Origin: Hydnum rufescens UP504
Taxonomy: Eukaryota > Basidiomycota > Agaricomycetes > Cantharellales > Hydnaceae
Direction: 5' to 3'
DNA length: 64,000 nt
Assembly: GCA_014904985.1 (NCBI GenBank)
Contig: MU129116.1
Span: forward strand, 39,045 to 103,044
The notes beneath the pieces are model-generated. The model saw only the letters and a list, made by a program, of their open reading frames with translations. It had not been told where the DNA came from and ran no database searches. This document shows positions 12,144-23,382 of the stretch, in pieces (positions within the stretch are counted from its first letter, which is position 1; each line of letters begins with the position of its first letter). The position numbers and the translations under genes were made by a program.

Positions 12144-15100
12144 CTATGGAGATTCCCAAGTTAGCTTTGTTGGCCATATATTCTCCATCCAGCCACGGAA
12201 TGTGGAGTCCACTTCCTCTACACTATGCAGCAGGTCATCGTTAATGCATATCATTGCAAGTTGATGCATTGCTATAGATCTCGACAGACGAGATAACTTG
12301 TTTCTAGATGCAATAGCTCCGTTCAATTCGAGAAACTCGAACGGTGTGTCACCTACATGTTCAAGGTAGTCAAACTTCAACATTCGTGACAGAATTCCAA
12401 CAAACACAAACCAAGAACAAAATGATATCGGCTCATTGCACGAAGTGTCCAGTCTCGAATGTTGACTATGCCATTGGCTGCGCCACTGCCAACCCAAGGA
12501 GTGATGACATCCTTTAGTGAATAATTTATCTCAGCCCAATGGGTACCGAGGGGTAACAGTGGGTGGGAAGAGGGTGGGCGCGATGATCGCAGGGCACGAG
12601 TCCCATCAGGGAGAAATGCTTTAAGACCTATAGGCCCACTGGACGAAATCAAAGAACGGATGACTGCGACATTTGGAAACTTGAATACAGGGATCCCAAC
12701 CGATAAAATCCACGATATAGAATGACCCACCACAATCACCGCATTCGGGATGTTCGAAAGCTATATTTGTAAATGCGCGGCTTGCTGTATCGATCGACTC
12801 GGGAAAGCACCTCTCGAGTTGGATGGTACATTCAGATATCTTAGTTGAGGGGCGCATTCGTGACCCAGGAGATTTAGGTGTGAATTGTGGCCAGCTGGAG
12901 ATCGCACCGGATTGCGTGAAAGCGTAAGGGTACCCATCAACAGATGCTGCATGCGTATGAGCAAGACTCCAATAAGGCATTATTTATACCCAGGAAGAGA
13001 GATAGAGATGCGACTCACAAAAAACATATGAGGTAGAACCTGTGGTCTTACGCCCTAAGGCCCTGTTTACCACTTCTTCATTGAGAGTATCTCGGGCACT
13101 GGTCACGACATTGACATCTGAAGAGATCTGGCCTCGCGAAATTCCCCCAAGTTCCGACCATGCAGTCATTCTTTCAACGTTCGAACGCCATTCGCCTTGC
13201 GGTCCACCTAGGCGACCAATGACCCAAGACCATAGAAGAATCTCACGCCAACGCTCAACAATATGGCTAGTGATGGTGACACTTAAGTACTCTTGAACCA
13301 GCGCAGAGAGATCAGGAGTATGGTTCTGCTCACTGTCCAAAAAGGAACATAGCATATGCATCATCGTGATCCGCTTGACTGGAGTATTGTCCCCGGTAGA
13401 TATGTTGAGAGGTTCGGAGCAATGCATCATGGAAAGACTTCAAAACAACCCACGCCTCAGAATTGAGAGCGGTTCCGTTCGTAAGCGCCGTTAATTCCTG
13501 GAATATTGAGAGTGAAATGGATTTTGGAGCGTGCGCAAGATACGGCCGTTTGCGGGAGCCATAGCGTTGATCTAAGGATGGTATGAGCCAAATGTACAAT
13601 AATATGGAATCACACATTCACCGAGGAGCCAATTGCTATACTGCAGGGGTCGCCATTCGCCATTCGGATCATCACTAGAGGGATTACTCGAAGCGACAAG
13701 AAGATCCGACTGCATTCGGAGGACTATGCCAAATTCTAGAGAGTCAGGGATCGTCAGTCTTCTATCTTAGTATGTCCAGTGGGACATACTTGGGGTGTAA
13801 AAATCAGCGGGAGATAGGTCAGCAGTCATGAAATAGTCATCGTTCTGACCGAGAGTATCTATGAGCTTGATCATGTGCAAGGATGCCGGCTTTTACCATG
13901 TAGATACTAAGGACAGGAGTCTTGTTGGGAGGTGGTTGATTAGATTACTTGACGATTGGACATACAAATGTTCCGAGATACTAGGAACACGCCCGAGTTG
14001 AGATTCGATTGCAAAACTAGGAACGGAAACAAGTCAGCAAGGGATGCATTGGGGGTTGGACTACTTCCGGGTACCTGTTAAAAATGGTCTCGTGATATGA
14101 CTCGAAAAATTGGGCATGGGGGTGTATCTCTAGTTTGATGCCTTCATGCTCCCACATGGCCTTATTCGGCCAGTTCCCATCGGTTAACCACTGGGGGATC
14201 TGCCCTATCCGTGACGATTTTTTGACCTTGTTGGGTGACAGTACATCTAGGTCCGCAATTGAGGCATTGAGAACAAATGGCAGGGCGAAGTCAGCAGATA
14301 GGATATGCAATCGATGCGTATGAGGTGCGAAATGTTTGAGCACAGAACGTATCGAATATCGAAGCTCATCGTGATCCCTAAATCAATAGATTCGAGGGGA
14401 GAACCGAATTAGAGCACCAAAGCCAGGGCTCAGAGTGGCAATTCATTCACCGGTATAAGTGGACCAATGGAAGTTTACGCCTCTGGAAAGCAAGATCGTG
14501 TTCCTCCACACCCACCAAAGACTCCAAGTCACGTCTAAATCGGCCCCTCTGCTCCGCGAGGGTCTTGGACTCTGCCACTTTCATAGCCAAGTGATGCAAA
14601 GGATCAGACCCGTTCACCCATGTCCAGACAACATCAAACCGCGGATGGGAAAAATAGTTCCCAAGTTGGGAATCAGCAGCCATTCCCCGGGGTTCGAAAA
14701 GGGAATCTAGAACGGATTGGGGAATATAATGTGGCTGATCTAGAGCCTGTGCGGGCTGGTCGACATCGGGTTTGTGCTGGAAAACAACGTAGCGCAGTGA
14801 TTCAGGGGAACACCATTCGGATGGAGGCCACATAAAATAGGTTGAGGGCTTCTCGATCCCGCAGGCACCATTCCAAAGAGGAACATTTGGTGGCATTAGC
14901 CTTAGGATTCCTAAGATTATGAAGACGACCGTCATTATCAATTGCCATGTAGCACATTGTCGAAAAGCCTTGGCAGAAGGAGAGAAACTCTTGAGGCGAT
15001 AGCGGCAGCAGTGGTATAGTCGTCGACTAGTGAAGAATTCGGAGGGAAATGATAACAGCACAAGCGGTTTCCATGGGGTCTCAGGTGGCACCAAGGTGGG

Positions 15101-15160
15101 TGCAACATGCAGACCTTCCTCGATATCATCGTAGAGGTGCTCATAAGGGGATGAAGACAT
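12144..15160 (-). CDS. Stealth-family phosphotransferase, XPT1-like, 808 aa
   Basis: Model on the minus strand, exons 15160-14451, 14377-14075, 14016-13949, 13858-13790, 13735-13622, 13571-13334, 13266-13019, 12946-12731, 12663-12412, 12352-12144; all junctions GT-AG, total 2427 nt in frame. It encodes an N-terminal hydrophobic segment at about residues 72-91, suggesting a type II Golgi protein. Stealth conserved region 1 is FDVVWTWVNGSDP at about 175-187; region 2 is RDHDELRYSIRSVLKHFAPHT, created exactly across the first intron; region 3 includes FNSFAIESQLGRVPSISEH and NDDYFM; region 4 includes VERWREILLWSWV. CGDC and CINDD near the C-terminus recall fungal xylosylphosphotransferase (Cryptococcus Xpt1) relatives. 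Likely transfers a sugar-phosphate from a nucleotide sugar to a glycan; donor and acceptor cannot be read from sequence. The exon 3/4 junction is the least certain. Confidence 0.85.
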
Positions 15161-16362
15161 AGTGCCCCAGGGGGGAACCGTCGGCTTTTATGGTTGGACG
15201 AAGGAGTGGCGGGAGTGGGCATTGTGAAAATAGATGGGTTATTTTGGGAATATACACGAGAACAGAGCAAGAATAGATAGCGAGGAGAGCGCGCAGTATA
15301 CGCAGTCGGTGCTATATCTGTATACAACAGAGATAATGCCAAATCTACCAAATTTGACGGCTCTACTGTACTTACGGTCCAGTGGAAGCTACAGTAAGCG
15401 CGTTGCCAACAGTCTACTCAATTCTTATAGTCTCGTGACCAGTTTCTCTTTACTTGGTGTATCGGAAGAAAAACCCATTCCACAACGAGCGATCGATGGC
15501 CACAATAAATTAAGAGAGCACGGCCAACACATATGACTCCTGGTAACTCTCCTGAGTGTAGAGGCATTATGAAACAGTCTAAAATCTAAATATGTAGTTT
15601 GCCAGATGAGACACACGTGACAGACGTTTTTTCCCACTTAGCGAACTTCTGGGGGACCTGCGTCCGGCAGTTCCCAGAGCAGAAAAATTTACTATAGAGG
15701 TGTCGACAAAAAACGGTTATACGTTTCTGCCTCACACACTCACAATGCAACCTCATATATAATGGAAATATGGATTCTTGCTTCATATTTTCACTTTCTT
15801 TCTTTTCAAAATTCAAAGATTCGGTTCAGTATCCTGTGCCTTTGTTTTTCAGTGACCATTACTGGACCTGAGGGTCGTTTAAGACCTACATTTTGTAGCT
15901 ATGGTATTTCTCTTCGTGTTCATCTATATTTCAAGTGATTTCCGTGCATTGTTGTGTCCAGAAACATGTTTTCCTGAGGGGTGGTGAAAATTGTTTTGGT
16001 GGCTGTGTCAGGGCCTATAACCACGCGCTCCTGAATTCCACAAGAGTATTGGGAATATTGCCATGGGCCACCATGATACGTATGCTCAAGCAGGCATGGG
16101 GTTATACTGTAAAGTGGGATTCGAGTTTAATAGCTTCGCAAGTACTAATAAGAATCACGTGACGGTAACAACTGGTACGAGTCATTCAACGGATTGTCGA
16201 CCCCACAACCTCAATTCCCTCTCAAGACTGACTGACACTCATTTGTACCAAAACATGTGATACCACATCTCACAGATCGGGGTAGAATGGAACCAACGGA
16301 AGAGCGATACTAGCGCACCAAATGTACGTCTATTACCACCTACGCGGAGGTATCTAATGAAT
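15161..16362. other. Intergenic region between Stealth-type gene and PEX16
   Basis: No supported gene. It contains the promoter side of the Stealth-type gene (start at 15160, minus) and the 3' side of PEX16. Short open frames here are uncompelling and lack recognisable motifs. Confidence 0.6.
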
Positions 16363-17748
16363 TCACAAAGTCAGGGTTGATATTTGCAGACGGGTTGAGG
16401 TAGGCGTACAATAATGATACTCATCGATGAGGGGGATCCAGTCTCGAAGGAGAGCACTAAATAACCCCAAGATCGGCGTACGGTTCATGCCACCAATGAG
16501 GTACAATATCTTGGGGCTGCGGAGAAGTTGAATTCTCAGATATTTTGTAGTAGTGAAAAAACTGCGCACCGTGTATAACTTTCCCATACAGCACCGCGTA
16601 GAAGATACCAGAGCATTTCCCGATCTCGGCGGGCATACTCAGAGCGCTCGACCGAACGTGTGGCATTTGAATTTCGGCGAAGATATCGGGAAAGGATATC
16701 CAATGCAATAGATACGAAGATTGGCCCCGACCTCGAATCTTCTGAGGGTACTAATCGTGATGCGGCGATAACTGAAGTCCAAGGCAGCGCGTGAAGTTCA
16801 AATTACAAAGGTGGATCCGTGATCATACTCACCGTAGATGAACGGTCGCAGGATGTGAAGAACCTCGGAAAACCAATCGGTTGGAGTCGTGAGTGGACGA
16901 ACGAGTAATATTGGCGGACAAACGGAAGAGGGTTTAAGTGCTTTCGATAATAAAAAATCGTCTACGGGAAGTCGATCGAGGCCAGAAGCAGGGGATAACA
17001 CGGGGCTTGGTTGCGAAGGCGGAGTAGGGGGGAACAAGCGATTGTTCTTAATATGGTCCGGTGTATGTGGAGGTCCATGGGGAGAGACTGTTTCTTGTTT
17101 GGTACGAGCAACTGCCTCACCGACCACAATGGGATCAAGATCTCGTTCAGGGATGGGGGGATGTACTAGAGGACGGCGGGTAATCCATAAGAGGGAAAGG
17201 CGAAGCATCACCCTAGCGAGAGGACATCAGTGCGTTGCTATTTTAGAGCAGACAATGAGAACCGACTTGATGGCTTCTAAAGTAAGAATACCCCTCCAGG
17301 CTGCGCGGTCGGCTCCGCGCCTTCTCAAATACATCTCGATGACAAGTTGTAGATAGCGTATAACTTCCAGGGCACGAGCGACATGCTTGTAGCGGACTCT
17401 CTTTTCTGTCCACGCTCGGGTATACCTAGAATGGTCACTAGGAGGGATGAGGGGCGTGGACTTGTCTCCCACGAATCTCCGGGCCAGCAACGTATCGTGG
17501 TAGAGACTGATCAAATTGAGAACAGTGGTTACTGTCGGAGATATGGATGAGGGCCTTCTGGGCGAAGCGAGGGTGACGAGAGGGTACTCACACGACTCCG
17601 ACGCCAAATCGGCATCCTTGAACTTCCCAGGCAAGAACCAACTGAGGGAGCGAAGGGAAGATTCGATTGTTCCAATGATGGTGGAATTGTGGACTAAGAA
17701 GGACTCATAGCGGGCGATGGGGGAGAGGGTGTCTTTGACCTGGGTCAT
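16363..17748 (-). CDS. PEX16: Peroxisomal membrane protein PEX16
   Basis: Minus-strand model with exons 17748-17592, 17531-17267, 17212-16833, 16771-16570 and 16516-16363, all GT-AG introns of 53-61 nt and one continuous frame. It reads ARYESFLVHN, TIESSLRSLSWFLPGKFKDADLASESL, TTVLNLISLYHDTLL, WRGILTLEAIKVMLRLSLLW and ALLRDWIPLIDEYHY, in the order expected for PEX16. PEX16 acts early in peroxisome biogenesis, recruiting PEX3 and peroxisomal membrane proteins. The frame extends upstream to an ATG at 17805 (404 aa), but the internal ATG at 17748 fits the family N-terminus better and has A at -3, giving 385 aa. It is divergent from the RRM gene. No damage seen. Confidence 0.9.
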
Positions 17749-17819
17749 CGTGGTTGTTTGATCCCGGTACCACGTGCGCTTGTTTGCTTCTTTCTTGACC
17801 GCCATTGGGCTCGTGCTCC
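17749..17819. promoter_or_regulatory. Short divergent promoter between PEX16 and RRM gene
   Basis: Only 71 bp separate the preferred PEX16 start (17748, minus) from the RRM-gene ATG (17820, plus); 14 bp if PEX16 starts at 17805. Both genes must share regulatory sequence, or one start lies elsewhere. No TATA box is visible. Confidence 0.5.
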
Positions 17820-19415
17820 ATGCACCGCACTCTTGAAGTTTCGCCCTGTCTTCCTCCCCCCCAGCTGCAGGAGTCTGGAAAGAAATCTACTGGGAGTCCA
17901 CGCGAAGGCAAGAAACGCACTCAACTTCTTGATCAACGTCGCAATCTCTACGTGCTAGGTATCCCCCAACATATCTCCCTGGAACAGTTTACGGGTCTCT
18001 TCAGTAGTTTTGGCGTAATTTCCCATGCCGTAATTCTTGCTGTTCTCGACGCGTTCTCTCGTCGCAGGGGCTTCATCGTCATGTCAAGTAATGAAGAAGC
18101 GGCACTTGCAATGAAGCGGATGTCGGGCGCGGTCGTGCAGTTAGTCCACAATACTGGAGCTCCCTTTTTTCCTTAGTAAAGCAGCAGTCTAACTAACCAC
18201 CTCTTGCAACCAGAGGGTATAAACTCCATGTGTCCTGGGCAGTTGTTCAGCGTTCAAACGGTGTGCTTCAGCGTGGTCTTACGGGTGTCTTCCGCTATAA
18301 TTACCCTTAGGATTTCTCGACGGCACTGATCGCAACCCATATTCCGGCGGTCTATGCCCGCCACCTTCAATCCTTCCTAATATCTCTTCGCCTTCGTACC
18401 CTGCCATCCAGTCTCATGAACAAACCTCTCCTGCGTCACACGGCTCTTCTTCCCTCCACTTGTCTGCTCAAATGCCGATTCTATTCCTCGCGAATCTTCA
18501 TCCTGACGTCTTTCGCAATTCTACGGATGTTCTCCCTCTCTTGACTCCATACGGCCCCGTTCGCTCAATTAAGCTCCTAGAAACGAGACCTGCATTGTAT
18601 GCTGACGACTATTCGAAGGACGAGGCCGCCAAGACTGCTACTTCTATTGGCCATCGCCTCCCCGAGGCCCCACTTGGCGCCCTCATTGAATACGTCCATC
18701 ATCCCGATGCTTTAATGGCCCAAAAGGCTCTCCATGGTCAGCTGTATGGGTCCGTTTCAGGCCCAGGCCTCCACGCTTCTTTCATACCAAGCAGTTCCAA
18801 ACGAAATCAGGACACCTCTTTGACATCAGTTCATAACCTTCCTTCAATTTTTCGGAGTGAGCAATTTCTCCACAAGAATAACTCGATACCTGGGAATTCC
18901 AAATGTCTGTATTCCCCAAAGTCTGGTAAATCATTCGATGGTTACACGCTAACTGCATTGATAGCGATCGTTCCCAAGCAAGGTGATCACACGCTCCGTG
19001 AGGGCTCTATGCGGCTTCACATGAACAATCATATTCTTGATCATTCTCGTCATCATTCCCAACTCCTTCCCCATCCTACGGCCCAGCGATACTCCCACTC
19101 CGTTCCATCATCTCTCCTAGGCTACAACTACGACTCAGCTCAGGCTGATGCTTCTCTTCAGCATCGTATCTTCATGTCCACAGCTCTCCCTGCAAGTTCT
19201 CTCTGCACTTATTCAACCTCCGAAGCGTCAGAACTATACATGTCTTCGTAAGTTCAGTCAGCACCATTATGACCGTATTTGATCCATAATCTACATCTAT
19301 CAGTGAAAGCAATCTCGACCAACCTCTTGGCGTCTCCGAGAATCCACGTGTCCAAACTCCAAGCCATCAATTCCACTCTTCGCCTTCAATTCGCAATGAC
19401 TGTTCATTCCTGTAG
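17820..19415 (+). CDS. RNA-binding protein with two RRM domains, 471 aa
   Basis: Exons 17820-18139, 18214-18260, 18311-19247 and 19304-19415, with GT-AG introns of 50-74 nt (CTAACTAAC branch point in the first); total 1416 nt in frame. RRM1 covers about residues 41-115 with RNP2 LYVLGI and RNP1-like RRGFIVMS. RRM2 starts near residue 177 with ILFLANL and continues through YGPVRSIKLLE and GALIEYVHHPDA. The rest is serine- and histidine-rich and looks disordered. Binds single-stranded RNA by analogy with the RRM family; the target and a precise orthologue were not recognised. The last exon is supported only by good splice sites and an open frame. The start is the first ATG in the frame and could be wrong. 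Confidence 0.8.
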
Positions 19416-20221
19416 ATATCCTGACCCCCTGACAATGAGTTTGTCGGCCTATACTTGAATCAATATCCATCACTGGTCCCAATCTTCATCTTTGAATTGT
19501 GATTCTGCACTCAAGGTCCATTGCTTGATGTTCTGTGCATTCCACCTGATTTTTGTGTGAAGGTTGTTGATGAGTGCACTTGGGTCTCACTCAGGTTTGT
19601 TGGTCATTTCTAAAACCTTGGAAACATACAGTCTTTCACCACTGTTGAAATGGCTTTTTTGAAGAAGTGATGCCTTACTCTGTAAATCTTTAACAATTAT
19701 TTAGAACTTTCAGGTTATGAACCACCTCAAGCCCCTCATGTTGGCCACCTTAGGTTGACTACATCCTGTGTGGATGTCAACCTAGTGAGGTACAATTGAA
19801 TGTGTATCATTGTGGAGCTACAATTTGATTGCTCCATGTAAATAAGTACATAGCCTGAAGTGTAGTTCCACCAGGGGTATAGGGGTGCAGCCCCCAGGAA
19901 CTCCAGGGTAGTGTAGCCACAGTTTTGAATGAGACCATTGATGGAGCAGTTATGTGCCTAGGGTATCCATGTACATTACTATATAGGTGTCACTACACCC
20001 CAGTAGAGTAGCCACACACAACAATACCTATTACAACTGTTTTCAAATTGATTGGCACAGCCTGCATTTCTCCAGCTGCTCAGCAACAACCTCAAAACTT
20101 GTGCAAAGGATTGAGCCCTAACAAACCAAGATATCAACAAGTGGACAATTTCTTAAGTGTCTGGAGCAAGTGGAGGGAACAGCTAGAGTTCCAGAGGTAT
20201 AAGACTAAGAGATATCTATGT
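19416..20221. other. Non-coding stretch with imperfect inverted repeat
   Basis: No gene supported. AGGTTGACTACATCC near 19755 pairs imperfectly with GGATGTCAACCT near 19780, giving a small hairpin. The remainder shows no recognisable family. Confidence 0.5.
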
Positions 20222-20555
20222 ATCTATCTATAACAGAAGGGAGTTAGGTCAAGGATTACCTCATCTTCAGAGTTTCAATTTTGCTTAGCTCATCTGCAGA
20301 GTTTGAACTGGGCAGTGAGCCAGCACATCCCATGTGATGAGAGCCAAGGTGCCAAAAACAAATACCCTTACTCAGGTTTGAACATGGGACCCCTCAATGC
20401 CATTACAGCAGCAGTCCACCTTAAGCAATGAGACTAAGGAGATTGCTTATTTACTTGGTAATTAGAATCCTATGTACTGGCACTTCTAAGTGGTATGGAG
20501 GGAGTGTGATCAATCCACTTGCTCAGGGGGTTGTCCTTGGTAGGGGTTGAACTCC
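20222..20555 (-). repeat. SINE-like dispersed repeat, copy 1
   Basis: About 90% identical by eye to 31349-31655. On the minus strand it carries an A-box-like TTGCTTAAGGTGG and, about 45 nt later, a B-box-like TGTTCAAACCTG, the spacing of a tRNA-derived pol III promoter. It ends in a GTTATAGATAGATACATAGA simple tail. A further ~110 bp upstream of the tRNA-like part is also shared, which is unusual for a SINE head. Confidence 0.6.
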
Positions 20556-20747
20556 TAAGGCAGATTCAACCAGGACCTTGTGGTAATTGAATTTACATGC
20601 ATAATTCCCAGCAAAGGGATGATGAGTGGTTCACAAAATCACAGCTTGTCCGGAGATGTCTTTTCATAGTGCATCCCATCCTAAATCAGTGGCTCTATGG
20701 CTAATCTTGTGGTGAGGCTGGCAGGGGTCCATCCAAGCTTGGTGTAG

Positions 20748-21278
20748 TCACTTCAACAAGTTGGGCATGGGAGGAAGCAATGATAAGGATCCCATGGGTG
20801 ATTTACCAGATAGTTCAATGCTGTTATGCAAAGCTTTCAACTTTACCAGGCAAGCTAGAGTAAGCTCCACTTGCAGCTTCAGTAGTTTGTCTGCAATCTT
20901 AATTTCTTCTATCGAGCCAGCACTTCTCAACCTAAGTTGGTACTGCAAGTCCACATCGATGACAAAACACTGTTTTTCTCCTCCCACTAAGACAACAGCA
21001 TCCTTAATGACAGACTCCAGAGTGGATACAGAAAGCTGTATATTATGCATTAGATCTTCTTGTAATGTCCAACTACTCATATCTATGATTTCTTCAAAGT
21101 ACTGTAGTAGGTGTAATACTTGGATGGGGAGAACTTTGCCCAAGCTGATAAAAACTGGTATATAGAGATGGGGAGGGTGGTCTGGGGGTCCTGGTAGCCT
21201 TCTTGGGCTAAATATAGGTGTGAGGTAATCTCCTGGAATCAGATTAAATTTCACATTTGGGGAGGCAGATATAAACAT
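20748..21278 (-). CDS. Hypothetical ORF, 176 aa from first ATG
   Basis: Minus-strand open frame, 176 codons from the first ATG and longer with upstream non-ATG codons. The middle reads LPIQVLHLLQYFEEIIDMSSWTL and TLESVIKDAVVLVGG with regular hydrophobic spacing that could be helical. I do not recognise it. It sits between repeats, has no obvious introns or neighbours, and may be a transposon remnant or a chance frame. Confidence 0.3.
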   Translation of the reverse strand: MFISASPNVKFNLIPGDYLTPIFSPRRLPGPPDHPPHLYIPVFISLGKVLPIQVLHLLQYFEEIIDMSSWTLQEDLMHNIQLSVSTLESVIKDAVVLVGGEKQCFVIDVDLQYQLRLRSAGSIEEIKIADKLLKLQVELTLACLVKLKALHNSIELSGKSPMGSLSLLPPMPNLLK

Positions 21279-21442
21279 TCTGCTGTGGCTGGATGAAACC
21301 TGGTGCCTGCTTGCATGAAAGGGGCCTGCAGATGTGGTGGGATGTCTCTTGACAGCAGTGAGAGGGCATGCCAGCTTGACAATGCTGTTGGCTGAGTGAG
21401 CAAACACTCAGACAGTGCTGGAGATGGGCCTGGGGCAAGGGG

Positions 21443-22165
21443 CTATGAAGGGGCATCTGAGGCTTTAATTATGATAGGAGGACATCCCAGATCACTACTG
21501 CACATCAATGGGTCTGTGGAAGGATTGGGGATGCAGGGCATTGAGAAGGAGTAGGTCACCTCATCAGCTAGAGGGAACCAATGTAATGGGTGCACTGAAA
21601 ATAGGGGCACAAGAGTTGAGGTCAAGAGGTAGATGAGATGAAACCTAAGTGAGGGTGATTGACTCCATGTGATCAATGCTAGCCTACCATGTAGAGGGCA
21701 GGGGCAGAGAGAGAGAGTGGCCTGGTGCAAGAACATGGCAGGACCTACAGGGGCAAGAGTATAAGCAGTACAATTGGCACTGGCCTCTCTCATACTGTCC
21801 TCATAGGCACATTGGGTGCTAGCTTCCCTGTGTTTGGAGACAGAAAGGAAGGGGAGGGGTAGGAGGTGGAGGGAGTGATGTTTAAGGGTTAGTAGGCATG
21901 ATGAGTCACATACTAAGCTGATGAATAGATGCTACTGCATTGGCTTACCTCTTGGTCATCTATGGTACAGCCCAAGAGAAGTCAGAGACAGGAATGAGAG
22001 CACAAGAAGATGCAGCTGAGTCATATTGTTCATGTGAATGGCTACTAGAGCAAAGCAGAGATCTTGGCTAAGAGCATGTAGGACATAGAAGAGAAGATAA
22101 TTCTCTGCAGCAAATGCTGCAGCTTACAAATGTGAGAACTAATTACATAAGGCTTAGGTGCAGTA
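21443..22165. other. Unassigned repeat-flank sequence
   Basis: A minus-strand open frame of 116 codons (21793-21443) shows no recognisable motif. The rest, up to the Copia RNase H fragment, holds nothing I can support. Confidence 0.4.
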
Positions 22166-22820
22166 CTACAGACTACATAAATGAATATATATATGTATTC
22201 CATTACATGCATGGTTTGAAGCAATGCATTCAGCTTCTGTAGTTGACCAGGCCACCACTGTTTGCCTTTTGCTGCTCCAATTCACACAGCTGGACCCAAT
22301 GAAGAATGCATAGCCATTTGTAGAACAGCCACTGTCCACATCCCCACCATGGTTGGCATCTGAGTAGCCTGTCAGTTGGGACCCAAATGAAGATGGACCA
22401 TATTCCAACACAAGGTCTGAAGTGCATGGAGGTATTGTAAAACCCTTTGGACAGCTTTCCAGTGCTGGAGTCCTGCACATGAGTTGAACCTGCATAGGCA
22501 ATGTCTGGATGAGTGCCAACTGCAAGGTACATGAGGCTTCCCACAGCACTGAGGTAGGGAACTCATTTCATGTATTCAACCTCCTCAGGAGTCTTGGGAG
22601 ACATGTCTTTGGAGAGGTGGATGTTGGGGTCAAGAGGAGTGGAAACAGGATGAGCATTGGACTGGTGGAAACATTCAAGGATGTCATGGGTGTGTTTTTG
22701 TTGGGAAAGGAACATTTTGTGATTAGGGTGGTCTTGAGTGATTTGAACTCCAATGAGATACGAGAGACTGCCCAGGTCCCTCATCTTGAAACATTTCTGG
22801 AGCTCAGTCTTGACATGAAG
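22166..22820 (-). pseudogene. Second Copia copy: RNase H and RT C-terminus, frameshifted
   Basis: Minus strand: RNase H with DANHGGDVDSGCSTNGYAFF, WSSKRQTVVAWSTTEAE and the RT-RNase H connection MRDLGSLSYLIGVQIT...PLDPNIHLSKDMSPKTPEEVEYM. The frame changes several times, and a stretch of GVLSRFNSCAG is shortened relative to 480-520. The 3' end of the element and its LTR are not found downstream. Confidence 0.8.
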
Positions 22821-23381
22821 TCATGTGGCCTGGTCATTACAAGCAATGGTGAGATTGTCCAAATAGACAGGAATGATGATTTTGATCTTGTTCTGGGCCC
22901 ACACAAAGAGAGAGTGGTCAGATTGGATCCTCTTGAAACCTAGCTCCATGAAGAGCTCATTCAGTTTCTTGTACCACTGCCTGGGGCTTTGCTTCAGACC
23001 ATAGAGTGGTTTCTTGAGATGACAGACAAGGCCTTCCTTGCCCTTTGGAATGAACCCCTCTGGTTGGGCCATGTAGATTTCCTCAAGATCACCATTTAGG
23101 AAGGCAGAGGAGACATCCATGTGATCAATGTCCATGTCTTCAATGGCAGCAATGGCAAGGATGGCATGGAGGGAGGCAAACTTGGCAACAGGGGCAAAGG
23201 TTTTGGTATAGTCAAGGTGGGGTTTTTGAGAGAACCCCTGAGCAACAAGACAAGCCTTGTACCTCTCAATAGAGCCATCTGCATTCTCCTTGATCTTGAA
23301 TACCCAATGAGAGCCCACAGCTCTCCAGCCTTGCGGAAGTGGGACAAGGTCCCAGGTGTTGTTGTCTATTATGGCCTTGTA
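22821..23381 (-). CDS. Copia reverse transcriptase core, catalytically altered
   Basis: Open minus-strand frame through the RT core: VFKIKENADGSIERYKACLVAQGF, MDVSSAFLNGDLEEIYMAQPEGF, KKPLYGLKQSPRQWYKKL. The catalytic box reads YLDN in IIPVYLDNLTIA (near 22860), where the first copy has YVDD, so one of the two metal-binding aspartates is gone. The upstream end is interrupted by the palindromic element at 23383; the coding sequence resumes at 27836. Confidence 0.85.
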   Translation of the reverse strand, partial: YKAIIDNNTWDLVPLPQGWRAVGSHWVFKIKENADGSIERYKACLVAQGFSQKPHLDYTKTFAPVAKFASLHAILAIAAIEDMDIDHMDVSSAFLNGDLEEIYMAQPEGFIPKGKEGLVCHLKKPLYGLKQSPRQWYKKLNELFMELGFKRIQSDHSLFVWAQNKIKIIIPVYLDNLTIACNDQAT

Positions 23382-23382
23382 C

